DNA of 52,022 nucleotides from Hydrogenophaga sp. Lineage in GTDB: Bacteria > Pseudomonadota > Gammaproteobacteria > Burkholderiales > Burkholderiaceae_C. Shown one piece after another: positions 17,729 to 26,427 of this stretch. The stretch spans positions 1-52,022 of the forward strand of contig JAGXSV010000009.1 in assembly GCA_018333605.1 (NCBI GenBank), given 5' to 3'. Below the pieces are notes generated by a model that saw only the letters and a list, made by a program, of their open reading frames with translations, had not been told where the DNA came from and did not search any database. The position numbers and the translations under genes are program-made. Every line of letters starts with the position of its first letter. The first letter of the stretch is position 1.

Positions 17729-18640
17729 TCAGCTCGCCAGTACCGTGCCGTCTTTGGCGCGGTCGCGCGCCAGCGCCTCACGCACGCTCATGCGGCGGAA
17801 GAACACCGTCACGATGCTGGACGTGATCACAATGAACAGCGAGTACAGCACCGGAATCAGCAGCACCTCTTGCTGCATGGGGCCGGTGAAGGTCAGCGTG
17901 ACGATCAGCACCGCCAGCGGGCCGTTCTGAATGCCCGTTTCCATCGCGATCGTGCGGCTGCGGTTCGGGTCTTGCTTGAGCAGGCGGGCCAGTGCGTAGC
18001 CCAGGCCCATGCCGAAGATGCCCAGGCCAATGGCGGCGAAGAACACGTACCACGGCGTGCTGGCCAGCAGCGTGTGGTTGCGCGGGATCCAGGTGAACAC
18101 CAGGAACAGAATCACCGCCACCCCCAGCATGCCGCCCAACAGTTCAATGGTGGCTCCGATGTTGGGGTTGAGCTTGCGCAGCACCATGCCGATGACGGTG
18201 GGCACCAGCAGCACAAACAGCACCTGGGCCACATTGCCTGCCGGGATTTTGAAGTCACCGCTCAGCCCGGCCAGCTGCGAGTAAAACTCCAGCAGCGCCG
18301 GCACCATGCCCAGCGCGATCAGCGACGACACCGAGGTCATCATGATCGACAGCGCCAGCACCGCCTTGCTGAAATAGGTGAAGATGTTTGAGGTGGTGCC
18401 GCCCGGCATGCAGGCCATGAGGATCAGGCCCACCGTCAGGCCTGGCGACAGGTCCAGCGCCTGCGCCAGCAAAAAGCCCAGCAGCGGCATGATGCCGTAC
18501 TGGCACAGCAGGCCCACCATCACGCCCTTGGGCTTGCGAAAGGCAATGCGGAAGTCGCGCCACGTGAGCGACGCGCCCATGCCGAGCATGATGACGATCA
18601 TCATCATGCCCAGCAGCTTGGTCTCGAATTCGGAGATCAT
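17729..18640 (-). CDS. Bile acid:sodium symporter family (BASS) transporter
   Basis: The 303-residue protein is almost entirely hydrophobic with nine or ten membrane segments. It has features of the BASS family, including GLILMACMPGGTTSNIFTYF in the fourth helix region and the crossover-like ETGIQNGPLAVLIV segment near residue 230. Bacterial members move organic anions such as pantoate, taurocholate-like acids or 2-oxo acids with sodium. The substrate here is unknown. It lies 36 bases downstream of fadD on the same strand and may share its transcript. Confidence 0.85.
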   Translation of the reverse strand: MISEFETKLLGMMMIVIMLGMGASLTWRDFRIAFRKPKGVMVGLLCQYGIMPLLGFLLAQALDLSPGLTVGLILMACMPGGTTSNIFTYFSKAVLALSIMMTSVSSLIALGMVPALLEFYSQLAGLSGDFKIPAGNVAQVLFVLLVPTVIGMVLRKLNPNIGATIELLGGMLGVAVILFLVFTWIPRNHTLLASTPWYVFFAAIGLGIFGMGLGYALARLLKQDPNRSRTIAMETGIQNGPLAVLIVTLTFTGPMQQEVLLIPVLYSLFIVITSSIVTVFFRRMSVREALARDRAKDGTVLAS

Positions 18641-18676
18641 GTTGGTTTTCTCTTTTTCAGGGTGAAGGGGCAGGGC

Positions 18677-20425
18677 TCAACTGCGGTTCAATTCTTTGGC
18701 CACGTCCTGGCGCAGGTCTTTGCGCAGCACCTTGCCAATGGGGCTCTTGGGCAGGTCGTCGCGTACCACCACCAGACGGGGCACCTTGTAGGCGGCCAGG
18801 TGCTGCTTGCAGTGCGCAATCACGTCGGCCGGCATCACCTCTTTGGTGTGCTCGGGGTTCTGCACCACATAGGCCCGCACCGCTTCACCCGTCTTCTCAT
18901 CGGGCACGCCAATCACCGCCACTTCCAGCACGTGGTCCATGTCGGCGATCACGTCTTCCACCTCGTTGGGGTACACGTTGAAACCCGACACCAGAATCAT
19001 GTCCTTCTTGCGGTCCACGATGCGCATGAAACCGGTCTCGTCCATCACCGCCACGTCGCCGGTGGCAAACCAGCCGTTGTTCATCACCTTGGCGGTTTCT
19101 TCTTCAGCGTTCCAGTAGCCCAGCATCACCTGCGGTCCTCGCACCCAGATCTCACCGGGTGCGCCGGGGGGCACGTCTTGTCCGGCGTCGTTCACCAGGC
19201 GCACGTCGGTGCCCGGTGCTGGAATGCCGATGCTGCCGTCGCGCGGCGTGCCGGCGAGCGGGTTGAAGCTCACCACGGGCGATGTTTCGGTCAGCCCGTA
19301 ACCCTCAGCGATGGGGGTTTTGGTGAGCTCGCGCCAGCGCTGCGCCACCGCTGTGTGCAGCGCGGTGCCGCCCGAAATGGAAGCCTTCAGCGTTTTGGGT
19401 GGGAAGGCCACAAACCACTCTTCGTTCAGCAGGCCGTTGAAGAGGGTGTTGACCCCCGTCATCCAGGTGATGGGGAAGTTTTCCATGGCCCGCTGCAGGC
19501 TCTGCACCGGCCGCGGGTTGGGTATCAGCACGTTGTGTCCGCCAATGGCCAGGAAGCCCAGCAGATTGGTCGTGAACGCGAAGATGTGGTACAGCGGCAG
19601 GGCCGTGAGCACGCATTCCTGGCCTGGAGCCATGTGGCTCTGGCCCATGGCGCGGGTCTGCTGGATGTTGCTCAGCAGGTTGCCGTGCGTCAGCATCGCG
19701 CCCTTGCTCACGCCGGTTGTGCCGCCGGTGTACTGCAACAAGGCCAGGTCGTCGCGGCCCACGTCTTGCCAGTACGTGCGCGCCGGTGTTTGGGCCAGCG
19801 TGGCGCGACCCCGGGCCAGCGCGTCTTTCAGCCGCACATGCGGCACCGTCACCGGCGGCAGCACGCGGTTCCAGTAGCGCTGCACGCCGCGCACAATGGC
19901 GCCGGGAATGGCCGGGAAAAACTCTGAAACCGACGCCAGAACCACCTGCTTGATGCCGGTTTTGGCCAGCACACCCGGCAGCTTGTCGGCAAACATGTCC
20001 ACCATCACCAGCACCTGCGCGCCGGCGTTGTTGAACTGGTACACCATCTCTGTCTCGGTGTAGAGCGGGTTGGTGTTCACCAGCACGCAGCCGGCCTTGA
20101 ACACACCCAGCGCGGCCACCGGGTAGCCCAGGCTGTTGGGCAGTTGCACCGCCACGCGAGCGCCGGCTTCCAGCTTCAGCACCCCCCGCAAATAGCCTGC
20201 GAAGGCGTCAGAGGCTTCGTTCACCTGGGCAAAGCTCAGCCGTCCGTTCATGCCGTTTGGCACCACGCAGCTGAAAGCGGCCTTCACCTGGCTTTCCGTT
20301 TGCCATTTCTTGCAGCTCTCAAAGGCCAGTTCGGCCAGGTTGCGGAAGGGCAGTTGCTCCAGCGTCTGGGCAATGCCCACCTGCTGGTACGAGGCATGCC
20401 AGGGGCGTGCGGGTGATTCGTTCAT
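18677..20425 (-). CDS. fadD: Long-chain fatty-acid-CoA ligase
   Basis: The 582-residue acyl-adenylate enzyme has the P-loop-like YTGGTTGVSKGAMLTHGNL, the adenylation motif GYGLTETSPVV and the hinge DMILVSGFNVYPNEVEDVI. The catalytic C-terminal lysine is in SPIGKVLRKDLR. It activates fatty acids to acyl-CoA with ATP at the inner membrane for beta-oxidation or, in this lineage, PHA precursors. A palindrome 29-40 bases upstream of the start is a candidate operator. The transporter gene follows closely. Confidence 0.93.
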   Translation of the reverse strand: MNESPARPWHASYQQVGIAQTLEQLPFRNLAELAFESCKKWQTESQVKAAFSCVVPNGMNGRLSFAQVNEASDAFAGYLRGVLKLEAGARVAVQLPNSLGYPVAALGVFKAGCVLVNTNPLYTETEMVYQFNNAGAQVLVMVDMFADKLPGVLAKTGIKQVVLASVSEFFPAIPGAIVRGVQRYWNRVLPPVTVPHVRLKDALARGRATLAQTPARTYWQDVGRDDLALLQYTGGTTGVSKGAMLTHGNLLSNIQQTRAMGQSHMAPGQECVLTALPLYHIFAFTTNLLGFLAIGGHNVLIPNPRPVQSLQRAMENFPITWMTGVNTLFNGLLNEEWFVAFPPKTLKASISGGTALHTAVAQRWRELTKTPIAEGYGLTETSPVVSFNPLAGTPRDGSIGIPAPGTDVRLVNDAGQDVPPGAPGEIWVRGPQVMLGYWNAEEETAKVMNNGWFATGDVAVMDETGFMRIVDRKKDMILVSGFNVYPNEVEDVIADMDHVLEVAVIGVPDEKTGEAVRAYVVQNPEHTKEVMPADVIAHCKQHLAAYKVPRLVVVRDDLPKSPIGKVLRKDLRQDVAKELNRS

Positions 20426-20450
20426 GAGCGGTTTCGACAGAGGGTAAATA

Positions 20451-20468
20451 AAAGAACGGGCGTTCGTT
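20451..20468. promoter_or_regulatory. Palindromic operator candidate upstream of fadD
   Basis: The sequence GAACGGGCGTTC (20454-20465) is a perfect five-plus-five palindrome around a two-base centre. One further step out is a mismatch, then AA/TT match again. It lies 29 to 40 bases upstream of the fadD start codon. Palindromes of the form GAACGnnCGTTC are typical sites for TetR-type fatty-acid regulators. The regulator is not encoded nearby, so its identity is open. Confidence 0.5.
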
Positions 20469-20630
20469 TTTGACCACCCTGATGGTAGTCAAACAATGGC
20501 GCTTTTTTCGAGTGGCACACCCGATTGGTGTCGGGGTATACCCTTGTCCGGCTTGCGTAAAGGCCGTCTTGAAACCATCCCGCTGGCTCCCTGCACAGGC
20601 CAGCCGGTTGCCGGGTGGTTTCGTGAGCGG

Positions 20631-20985
20631 TCAGGGCGGCAGGTTGGCCCACTTGCCAGCGGTGTGCACCTGCTTGTAGCCGCGCTTCTTCAGCATCAAC
20701 TTGGCCAAGGCGCTGCGGGTGCCACTGGCGCAGCACAGCACCACGGGCACCGAGTCCGGAATCTCCTGGAGCCTGCTCCCCAGCGCCCAGCGGAATGTTG
20801 ATCGACGCCGGTGCGTGGCCGCTGGCAAATTCAGCCTCAGACCGTACATCGACGACCACCGCACCCCGGCTCTTGAGCTCGGGCAGCAGGGCCACCACGT
20901 GCCGTGCGTTCCACCACTTGTAGCCAAACCACAGCACCAGCAAAACCAGCGGCCAGTACGTTTGAAAAAAACCTGAGAAGTCCAT
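20631..20985 (-). pseudogene. Membrane-anchored rhodanese, frameshifted
   Basis: From ATG 20985 the minus strand encodes an N-terminal membrane anchor (MDFSGFFQTYWPLVLLVLWF) and the first half of a rhodanese domain up to GHAPASINIPLG. The remainder (LQEIPDSVPVVLCCASGTRS, with the active-site CASGTRS loop, through to WANLPP) is in another frame. The switch is at about 20784-20788; restoring two bases of a GC dinucleotide would rejoin the frames as IPLGALGSRLQEIPD. An intact protein would have about 119 residues. This is either a recent inactivating deletion or a sequencing error. Rhodaneses transfer sulfane sulfur. Confidence 0.75.
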
Positions 20986-21260
20986 ACAGATCGTTGGGGT
21001 AGAAAGCGGTCGGGGTGGCGTTGGTCAACGGCAAATTTACACCAGGGAGTATCCATCGGCAGCGTAGCCAGATGCACAACCTGCGCGGTGGTGCAGGCGG
21101 GGCCTATTGGATGATGTTCATGGGGTCAACAGCTTCAAGCGGGTCGCCCTGAGCGCCAAAATACCGCCGTGGTGCCGAAAGGTCATGGCCTTGTTGCTCA
21201 ACCATCAACCATCAACCACACCGACCCACGGCCCAAACCGCCGCACAGGAGCTCCCCGTC

Positions 21261-22466
21261 ATGAAATTCAAAACTCTTGCCCTCATGGGTCTGGCCGCTG
21301 TCATTGGAGCGGGTGCGCTGGGCTGGCAAAGCCTGGACAAAGAAACCCGGGGTTTCCTGGCCGCGTTTCCCACCAACCGCGACCTGCTGTTCTGGAGCAC
21401 ATCGCAGCGCGATGCCGCGTTTCGGGCGCTGGATAGACTTCCTTTTCTGGCCAAACACCGCGTGGTGCCCGCCGGCGCCATGCCGTCCCCATTGCCACCC
21501 GGCCCGCCGCTGGCGCTGCCGCTGGACGTGGACGCCTACATGCAAGGGCAGCGCAGTGCTGCGCTCATGGTGGTGCACAACGGCCAGGTGCGGCTGGAGC
21601 GCTACGGAATCGGCTTTGACAGCCAGGGCCGCTGGACCAGTTTTTCCGTGGCCAAGTCCTTCACCTCGACACTGCTGGGCGCAGCGTTGCGCGACGGTTA
21701 CATCAAAAGCATGGACGACAAGGTCAGCGACTACATCGCCGAAATGAAGGGCTCGGCCTACGACGACGTCAGCATCCGCCAGCTGCTCACCATGACCTCG
21801 GGCGTGGCTTGGAACGAAGACTACGACGACCCGAAATCTGACGTGGCCCAGTTCAACAACCACAAGCCCGACGACGGCGTGGAGGCCGTGGTGAGCTACC
21901 TGCGCAAGCTGCCCCGCGCCGTGCCCGCCGGCACCCGCTGGCTTTACAGCACCGGCGAAACCAACCTGGTGGGCGTGCTCGTCTCGCGGGCCACTCGACA
22001 ACCCTTGTCGAGCTACCTGTCGACCAAAATCTGGGTGCCCATTGGCATGGAGCAACAAGCCACCTGGATCCTCAGCAAAACCGGGCAAGAAATCAGCGGC
22101 TGCTGCCTGCAGGCCGCCACGCGCGACTTTGCCCGCTTCGGGCAGTTCATCTTGAATGGCGCGGTGGTGAACGGCCAGCCCTCCGTGCCCGACGGCTGGC
22201 TGCAGGAAGCCACCACCGCCCGCATCGGCATTGGCCAGCCCGGGCGCGGCTACGGCTACCAGTGGTGGACCTACGACGACGGCAGCTTCGCCGCGCGCGG
22301 CATTTTCGGCCAAGGCATCTTCATCGATCCGGCGCGCCAGCTGGTGATTGCCTCCAACGCCAATTGGGGCAACAACGCCACCGACCCGACAGCCAGCGCC
22401 GCGCGGGAGGCGTTTTACGTGGCGGTGCAGCAGGCCGTGGATGCCGAGGCCGCGTCCAGGCAGTAG
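21261..22466 (+). CDS. Serine hydrolase, beta-lactamase-like (class C / DD-peptidase fold)
   Basis: The 401-residue protein begins with a hydrophobic export or anchor segment (LALMGLAAVIGAGALGW). It has the SxxK nucleophile motif SVAK (Ser129, Lys132), a tyrosine motif in LYSTGETN around residue 232, and a C-terminal GIFGQGIFIDPARQLVIASN region replacing the KTG box. These define the esterase/beta-lactamase-type family 'serine hydrolase', active in the periplasm on esters or cell-wall amides. The exact substrate is unknown. A ribosome site AGGAG lies upstream. It stands alone on this strand. Confidence 0.85.
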   Translation: MKFKTLALMGLAAVIGAGALGWQSLDKETRGFLAAFPTNRDLLFWSTSQRDAAFRALDRLPFLAKHRVVPAGAMPSPLPPGPPLALPLDVDAYMQGQRSAALMVVHNGQVRLERYGIGFDSQGRWTSFSVAKSFTSTLLGAALRDGYIKSMDDKVSDYIAEMKGSAYDDVSIRQLLTMTSGVAWNEDYDDPKSDVAQFNNHKPDDGVEAVVSYLRKLPRAVPAGTRWLYSTGETNLVGVLVSRATRQPLSSYLSTKIWVPIGMEQQATWILSKTGQEISGCCLQAATRDFARFGQFILNGAVVNGQPSVPDGWLQEATTARIGIGQPGRGYGYQWWTYDDGSFAARGIFGQGIFIDPARQLVIASNANWGNNATDPTASAAREAFYVAVQQAVDAEAASRQ

Positions 22467-22540
22467 CGCGGCTTCTGCGGTGGCGCCGGGTTGAAACCCG
22501 AAAGCTGCACATGACGGGGCATTTGCGGGGTGTCAGCGGG

Positions 22541-22584
22541 GCCTGTGCGGCGCTTTGGTGTGGCCTGTGCGGCGCTTTGGTGTG
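22541..22584. repeat. Perfect 22-base tandem duplication
   Basis: The 22-base unit beginning GCCTGTGCGGCGCTTTGGTG is present twice in direct succession (22541-22562, 22563-22584) without any difference. It lies in the non-coding gap after the serine hydrolase gene. The lack of divergence suggests a recent slippage or duplication. Confidence 0.9.
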
Positions 22585-22658
22585 CTTTGAGACAGCGCAT
22601 ATCCCCCCAGGAGCCGGTCGAACGTGGAAGTCGCCGGCTGCGAATTGACCGCAGCGGT

Positions 22659-23771
22659 TCACTCTTCACCGGCTTCTTGACCCACAGCCGGGCTACGGGC
22701 CTGCGATTTGGGGAAAAACTGTCCTGGCAGCGGCCGCTTTTCGCTTTTCGGCGTGCCAAGTCCGTCAGGCTCCTGGTGCGATAGCGTCACGCGCAGTGAG
22801 CGCCCGTCGGCCAGGGTGGCGCAGGCACCTTGTGACAGGGGTGTGAGCCGCGCCACCACGGCGGGTAGAGGCGCCAGGTCGGCCAGTTCGGTCCATTGGC
22901 CCGGGGCGTCCCAGCGCAGCGCATGCAGGGCGGTTCGCGTCATGTCGGGCACCACAATGGTGGGCCGCTGGCCCGGCTGCTGAACAATCACGGCCAGGTC
23001 TTGCTCCAGCGCACCCATGCGGTGGTTCGACACATCAAGTGCCCGCGCAAACGGCACCAGTGCTGGCGGCCGGTAGTGCAGCAACTGCAACACACCGCCA
23101 ATGTGCGGCGTGACCACGCTGGCCAGGTCCAGTTGGCCGTCGCCATCGAAATCGGCCACGCCCACCGGGTTGAGCCAGCGAAAGGTGGAGCCCGCAAATG
23201 GGCCGCGGGCGCGCTCCACCAGGCGGGGGCCTTCGGGGGCGTGGTCGACACCCAACACCACCAGCGCAGCACCGCGCAGGGTGTCGGCTTCAATCAGCAC
23301 AATTTCCTCGCGCCCATCCCGGTCCAGGTCAACGACGCGCGGCACCCGATCTTCATACACCCGGTTCAGCGGCAGCACCAGCGCCACTGTTTCCCAGCCG
23401 CCCGTGCGGGTCTTCACCAGCGCATGCACGCTGCCCGCGTGCACCGGCGAACCCAGCGCGCCATGCGGGTAACGCCGTGTAGGCGCGCCCAGCCATGCCC
23501 AAGCCAGGTCGTGTCGCCCGCTCACCGCCGGGCTCTCGGGCAGGCGCCTGCTGGCCGCAGCCGGCAAGGGCTGCAGCGGTTGGGCGCTGCGCCGGACGGG
23601 GCTGCACGCTTCGGTTTGCGGGCTCACCGTGAGGCCCATGGCCTGTGCAGCGGGTGTGTGCAAACCCAGGCAGGCCACCAGTGCGGTCCATGCGGCCAGC
23701 GCGCGAGAGCGCTCAGGGTGGTTCAGCAAGGGCTGGCGAAAACAGGGGCGGGAGCGGGGGGCAAAGGGCAT
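22659..23771 (-). CDS. Exported FG-GAP/VCBS-repeat protein
   Basis: I set the start at ATG 23771 because a signal peptide follows (LAAWTALVACLGLHTPAAQA, likely cut after AQA near residue 44). The 370-residue chain has calcium-type FG-GAP repeats, recognisable as PRVVDLDRDGREEIVLIEAD and VGVADFDGDGQLDLASVV. Such repeats form beta-propeller blades. An open frame extends further upstream to 24836 but is only the antisense of yghU. The role is unknown; surface or periplasmic binding is the family expectation. Confidence 0.75.
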   Translation of the reverse strand: MPFAPRSRPCFRQPLLNHPERSRALAAWTALVACLGLHTPAAQAMGLTVSPQTEACSPVRRSAQPLQPLPAAASRRLPESPAVSGRHDLAWAWLGAPTRRYPHGALGSPVHAGSVHALVKTRTGGWETVALVLPLNRVYEDRVPRVVDLDRDGREEIVLIEADTLRGAALVVLGVDHAPEGPRLVERARGPFAGSTFRWLNPVGVADFDGDGQLDLASVVTPHIGGVLQLLHYRPPALVPFARALDVSNHRMGALEQDLAVIVQQPGQRPTIVVPDMTRTALHALRWDAPGQWTELADLAPLPAVVARLTPLSQGACATLADGRSLRVTLSHQEPDGLGTPKSEKRPLPGQFFPKSQARSPAVGQEAGEE

Positions 23772-23984
23772 GGCGGTCAGTCGTGTGCCGCGCTGTGTTC
23801 TTACACCGGGAAGGCGCCGAGGCAGCGGGCCCACCACGCGGGATTGCGTGGTTGTCTGCCGCCAGCGCTGCAAACAATGGCCGAGCGGCTTACGATGCTG
23901 TGCCTGACAGGCACGCCGCGCGTCTCGGCGCCGCCTCCACGTTATTGCCCTTGCTGTCTTCAGCGAACCCAACCCTTTTGACCC

Positions 23985-24809
23985 ATGAGCGTAAACCACC
24001 CTTACACCCCGCCCGCCATCTGGACCTGGGACCAGGCCAGCGGTGGCAAGTTTGCCAACATCAACCGCCCCATTGCCGGCCCCACGCACGACAAAGCCCT
24101 GCCCGTGGGCCAGCACCCGCTGCAGCTGTATTCGCTGGCCACGCCCAACGGCGTGAAGGTGACCGTGATGCTGGAAGAGCTGCTGGCGCTGGGCCACAGC
24201 GGCGCCGAATACGACGCCTGGCTCATCAGGATCAGCGACGGCGACCAGTTCTCCAGCGGCTTTGTTGACGTCAACCCCAACTCCAAAATCCCGGCCCTGC
24301 TCGACCGCAGCACCGAGCCGCCCACGCGTGTGTTTGAGTCCGGTGCCATCCTGCTGTACCTGGCTGAAAAGTTTGGCGCCCTGCTGCCCAAAGCCCATGC
24401 GCCGCGCACCGAAGCGCTCAACTGGCTGTTCTGGCAAATGGGTTCTGCGCCTTACCTGGGTGGCGGCTTTGGGCACTTTTATGCCTACGCTCCCGAAAAG
24501 TTTGAATACCCCATCAACCGCTTTGCCATGGAGATCAAGCGCCAGCTCGACGTGCTCGACCGCCACCTGGCCACGCACACCTACATGGCGGGCGACGAAT
24601 ACAGCATCGCCGACATCGCCATCTACCCCTGGTATGGCGCCCTGGTCGAAGGCAAGCTGTACGAGGCGGGCGAGTTCTTGGCGGTGCACGAATACACCCA
24701 CGTGCAGCGCTGGGCCGCAGCCATCGGCGAGCGCCCGGCCGTGCAGCTCGGGCGTCGCATCAACCGCGTGTGGGGCGACGAAGCGGGGCAGGTGCCTGAG
24801 CGGCATTGA
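23985..24809 (+). CDS. yghU: Glutathione S-transferase-like disulfide-bond reductase
   Basis: The 274-residue protein matches YghU in length and sequence landmarks: an N-terminal extension (WTWDQASGGKFANINRPIAG), then a thioredoxin-like domain with ATPNGVKVTVMLEEL and NSKIPAL, the FESGAILLYLAEKFG glutathione-binding segment, and an all-helical C-terminal domain. YghU binds two glutathiones and reduces disulfides. The start at 23985 is 213 bases from the divergent FG-GAP gene. Confidence 0.92.
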   Translation: MSVNHPYTPPAIWTWDQASGGKFANINRPIAGPTHDKALPVGQHPLQLYSLATPNGVKVTVMLEELLALGHSGAEYDAWLIRISDGDQFSSGFVDVNPNSKIPALLDRSTEPPTRVFESGAILLYLAEKFGALLPKAHAPRTEALNWLFWQMGSAPYLGGGFGHFYAYAPEKFEYPINRFAMEIKRQLDVLDRHLATHTYMAGDEYSIADIAIYPWYGALVEGKLYEAGEFLAVHEYTHVQRWAAAIGERPAVQLGRRINRVWGDEAGQVPERH

Positions 24810-25072
24810 GGCCATTGCCCGTCCCGGCCGAGGCACCTCAGCCTCCCAGTCGTTCAGGTCGACCGTGACAACTGGCCCAGCGATCGAATCTTTTGCCAGA
24901 GCACGGCCGTGGGCGAGCGCCGTGTCATCCCAAGTTTGACCTTTTAAAAGCCCAAGGCCCTCGGGATGTCAGGGCTTCGACGGGCTCAGCATGAACGGGA
25001 GCAAAGGCTGCAAAGGGCCTGATCATTCAGGCATGCCAACCGCCGCATCGACGCAGCGGCGGGTGTCGCCCG

Positions 25073-25480
25073 TTAAAGCCACACCCGCCCCGGCGCCGGG
25101 CTGGTCTCGATGGTGAATTCGGGCGACCCGCCCAGCACAAAAGCACCCAGCACCAGGCTCACCAGCGCAATGAGCAGGCTGGCCCACAGCGCCGTCCAGA
25201 ACCCGTCCACCTTGAAGCCGTCCACCAGCTTCGCCACCAGCAACAGCATCAGCGCGTTGATGACCAGCAGAAACAGCCCAAACGTGATCAGGGTCAGTGG
25301 CAGGGTCAGCACCACCAGCAGCGGCCGCACCACCGCGTTGGCCAGGCCGAGCAACAGGGCAGACACCACCAGCGCGCCGGTGTTGTCAAAGCGAATGCCC
25401 TTGAACAAGTGGCTGGTCAGCCACAGAGAAAAGGAAGTGATCGCCCAGTGCAGCAGGAAGGGGGTGAGGTTGGAGAGCAT
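25073..25480 (-). CDS. Holin-like membrane protein (phage_holin_4_2 / YvlD-like)
   Basis: From ATG 25480 the protein has 135 residues and four hydrophobic helices (for example ALLLGLANAVVRPLLVVLTL and LLIALVSLVLGAFVLGG). The pattern LANAVVRPLLVVLTLPLT followed by LFLLVINALMLLL is typical of the YvlD / phage_holin_4_2 family of small membrane proteins, which despite the name are usually chromosomal and not lytic. The longer open frame from 25864 has no support. Confidence 0.75.
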   Translation of the reverse strand: MLSNLTPFLLHWAITSFSLWLTSHLFKGIRFDNTGALVVSALLLGLANAVVRPLLVVLTLPLTLITFGLFLLVINALMLLLVAKLVDGFKVDGFWTALWASLLIALVSLVLGAFVLGGSPEFTIETSPAPGRVWL

Positions 25481-25646
25481 GGATGCCAAGGGTGGTGCCA
25501 ACGGTAGTGGTGAATGGGAACCCGGGAGCCGGGTCGCCAGCCTCCGAAGATCGCATTCAGCGGGGCCCGGGGGTGGAAGCATAGCCCGGTGCCCGGGCAA
25601 ACCCGCCGGGCCGCCCGGTGGGGCCGCTTGCGGCACACTTGGCAAC

Positions 25647-26141
25647 ATGAAAAAATTTATTGCCGTCTTGGTGCTGGTCAGTATGGCATGGGGTGCGTCG
25701 GCGCAAAACCTGTGGCGCGACGCGCCCATGCTGGCCAGCCCGGCACAAATTCGCGCCCTCATGCCCGAAGCCCGCGAAACGTTAGCCGCCCAGCGCGCGG
25801 CAGACCCCAGCGCCTTGCTCGAAATCCCCAGTACACCCATAGCCGACGAATCCTTCCGCGCCACCTACCACTTCGAGTCCGAGCGCCTGCAGCGCATCCA
25901 CCTGCGCGCCCAACCCGCCACCCCCGCACGCGCCCAGGCGCTGCTGAAAACCTTGCAGGCATCCCTGCGCACCAGCTTCGGTCTGCCCGTCAGCAGCCCT
26001 TCGCGCCCGGTGGCGGCGCTGGGCACCGTTGACGTTCTGTGGTCCTTCCGGCGCATGACGGTGCAGCTCCTGATGGTTGACGGCAAAACGGTGGAACTCA
26101 TCTACAGCGCCAACCTGCCGCCCCAGCGTTTGGCCCTTTGA
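25647..26141 (+). CDS. Small exported hypothetical protein
   Basis: From ATG 25647 the 164-residue protein starts with a clear signal peptide (MKKFIAVLVLVSMAWGASAQ, predicted cut after ASA). The mature part has no recognised motif; it looks alpha-beta, with a helix-rich centre (PARAQALLKTLQASL) and a strand-rich end (TVDVLWSFRRMTVQLLMVDG). It is divergent from the holin-like gene. It probably acts in the periplasm. The function is unknown. Confidence 0.75.
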   Translation: MKKFIAVLVLVSMAWGASAQNLWRDAPMLASPAQIRALMPEARETLAAQRAADPSALLEIPSTPIADESFRATYHFESERLQRIHLRAQPATPARAQALLKTLQASLRTSFGLPVSSPSRPVAALGTVDVLWSFRRMTVQLLMVDGKTVELIYSANLPPQRLAL

Positions 26142-26423
26142 GCGCAGGGCGCTGCAGAGCGGCGGTAGGTGGGTGCCTGTGCCTGGCGGGGGTTTGACCG
26201 TGTCCGACTGCTTGCCGACACCAGATTTACGCGGAAATCAACAGCCGTTCACATCGGTGTAGGCCACGTCCGCCTGTCCAAGTCGTGTCATTTCTGACCA
26301 CCGGGGGGTCAATATTCAATCGGCGCCAACACAGCTACGCACTGCTCGCCCGCCTCGGCCAATGTCCCTGCTGCGGTCGCCCAAGCAAAAGACTACTCTT
26401 GTGACACAGTAAAACTAGGAGGC
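26142..26423. other. Gene-free stretch with IS21-like tip
   Basis: No gene is seen. Position 26310-26331 repeats the 210-231 sequence (CAATATTCAATCGGCGCCAA followed by CA) with one mismatch. Bases 26216-26260 (CGACACCAGATTTACGCGGA and onward) look like further IS21-type end sequence. A strong ribosome site AGGAGG (26417-26422) precedes the next gene. Confidence 0.45.
26310..26331. repeat. IS21-like tip, copy 2 (pairs with 210-231)
   Basis: Twenty-one of 22 bases are identical to 210-231, in the same orientation, 26.1 kb away. In each case an ISL3 tip lies 1.7 to 1.9 kb further right. Assignment to IS21 rests on resemblance only. Confidence 0.6.
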
Positions 26424-26427
26424 ATGG

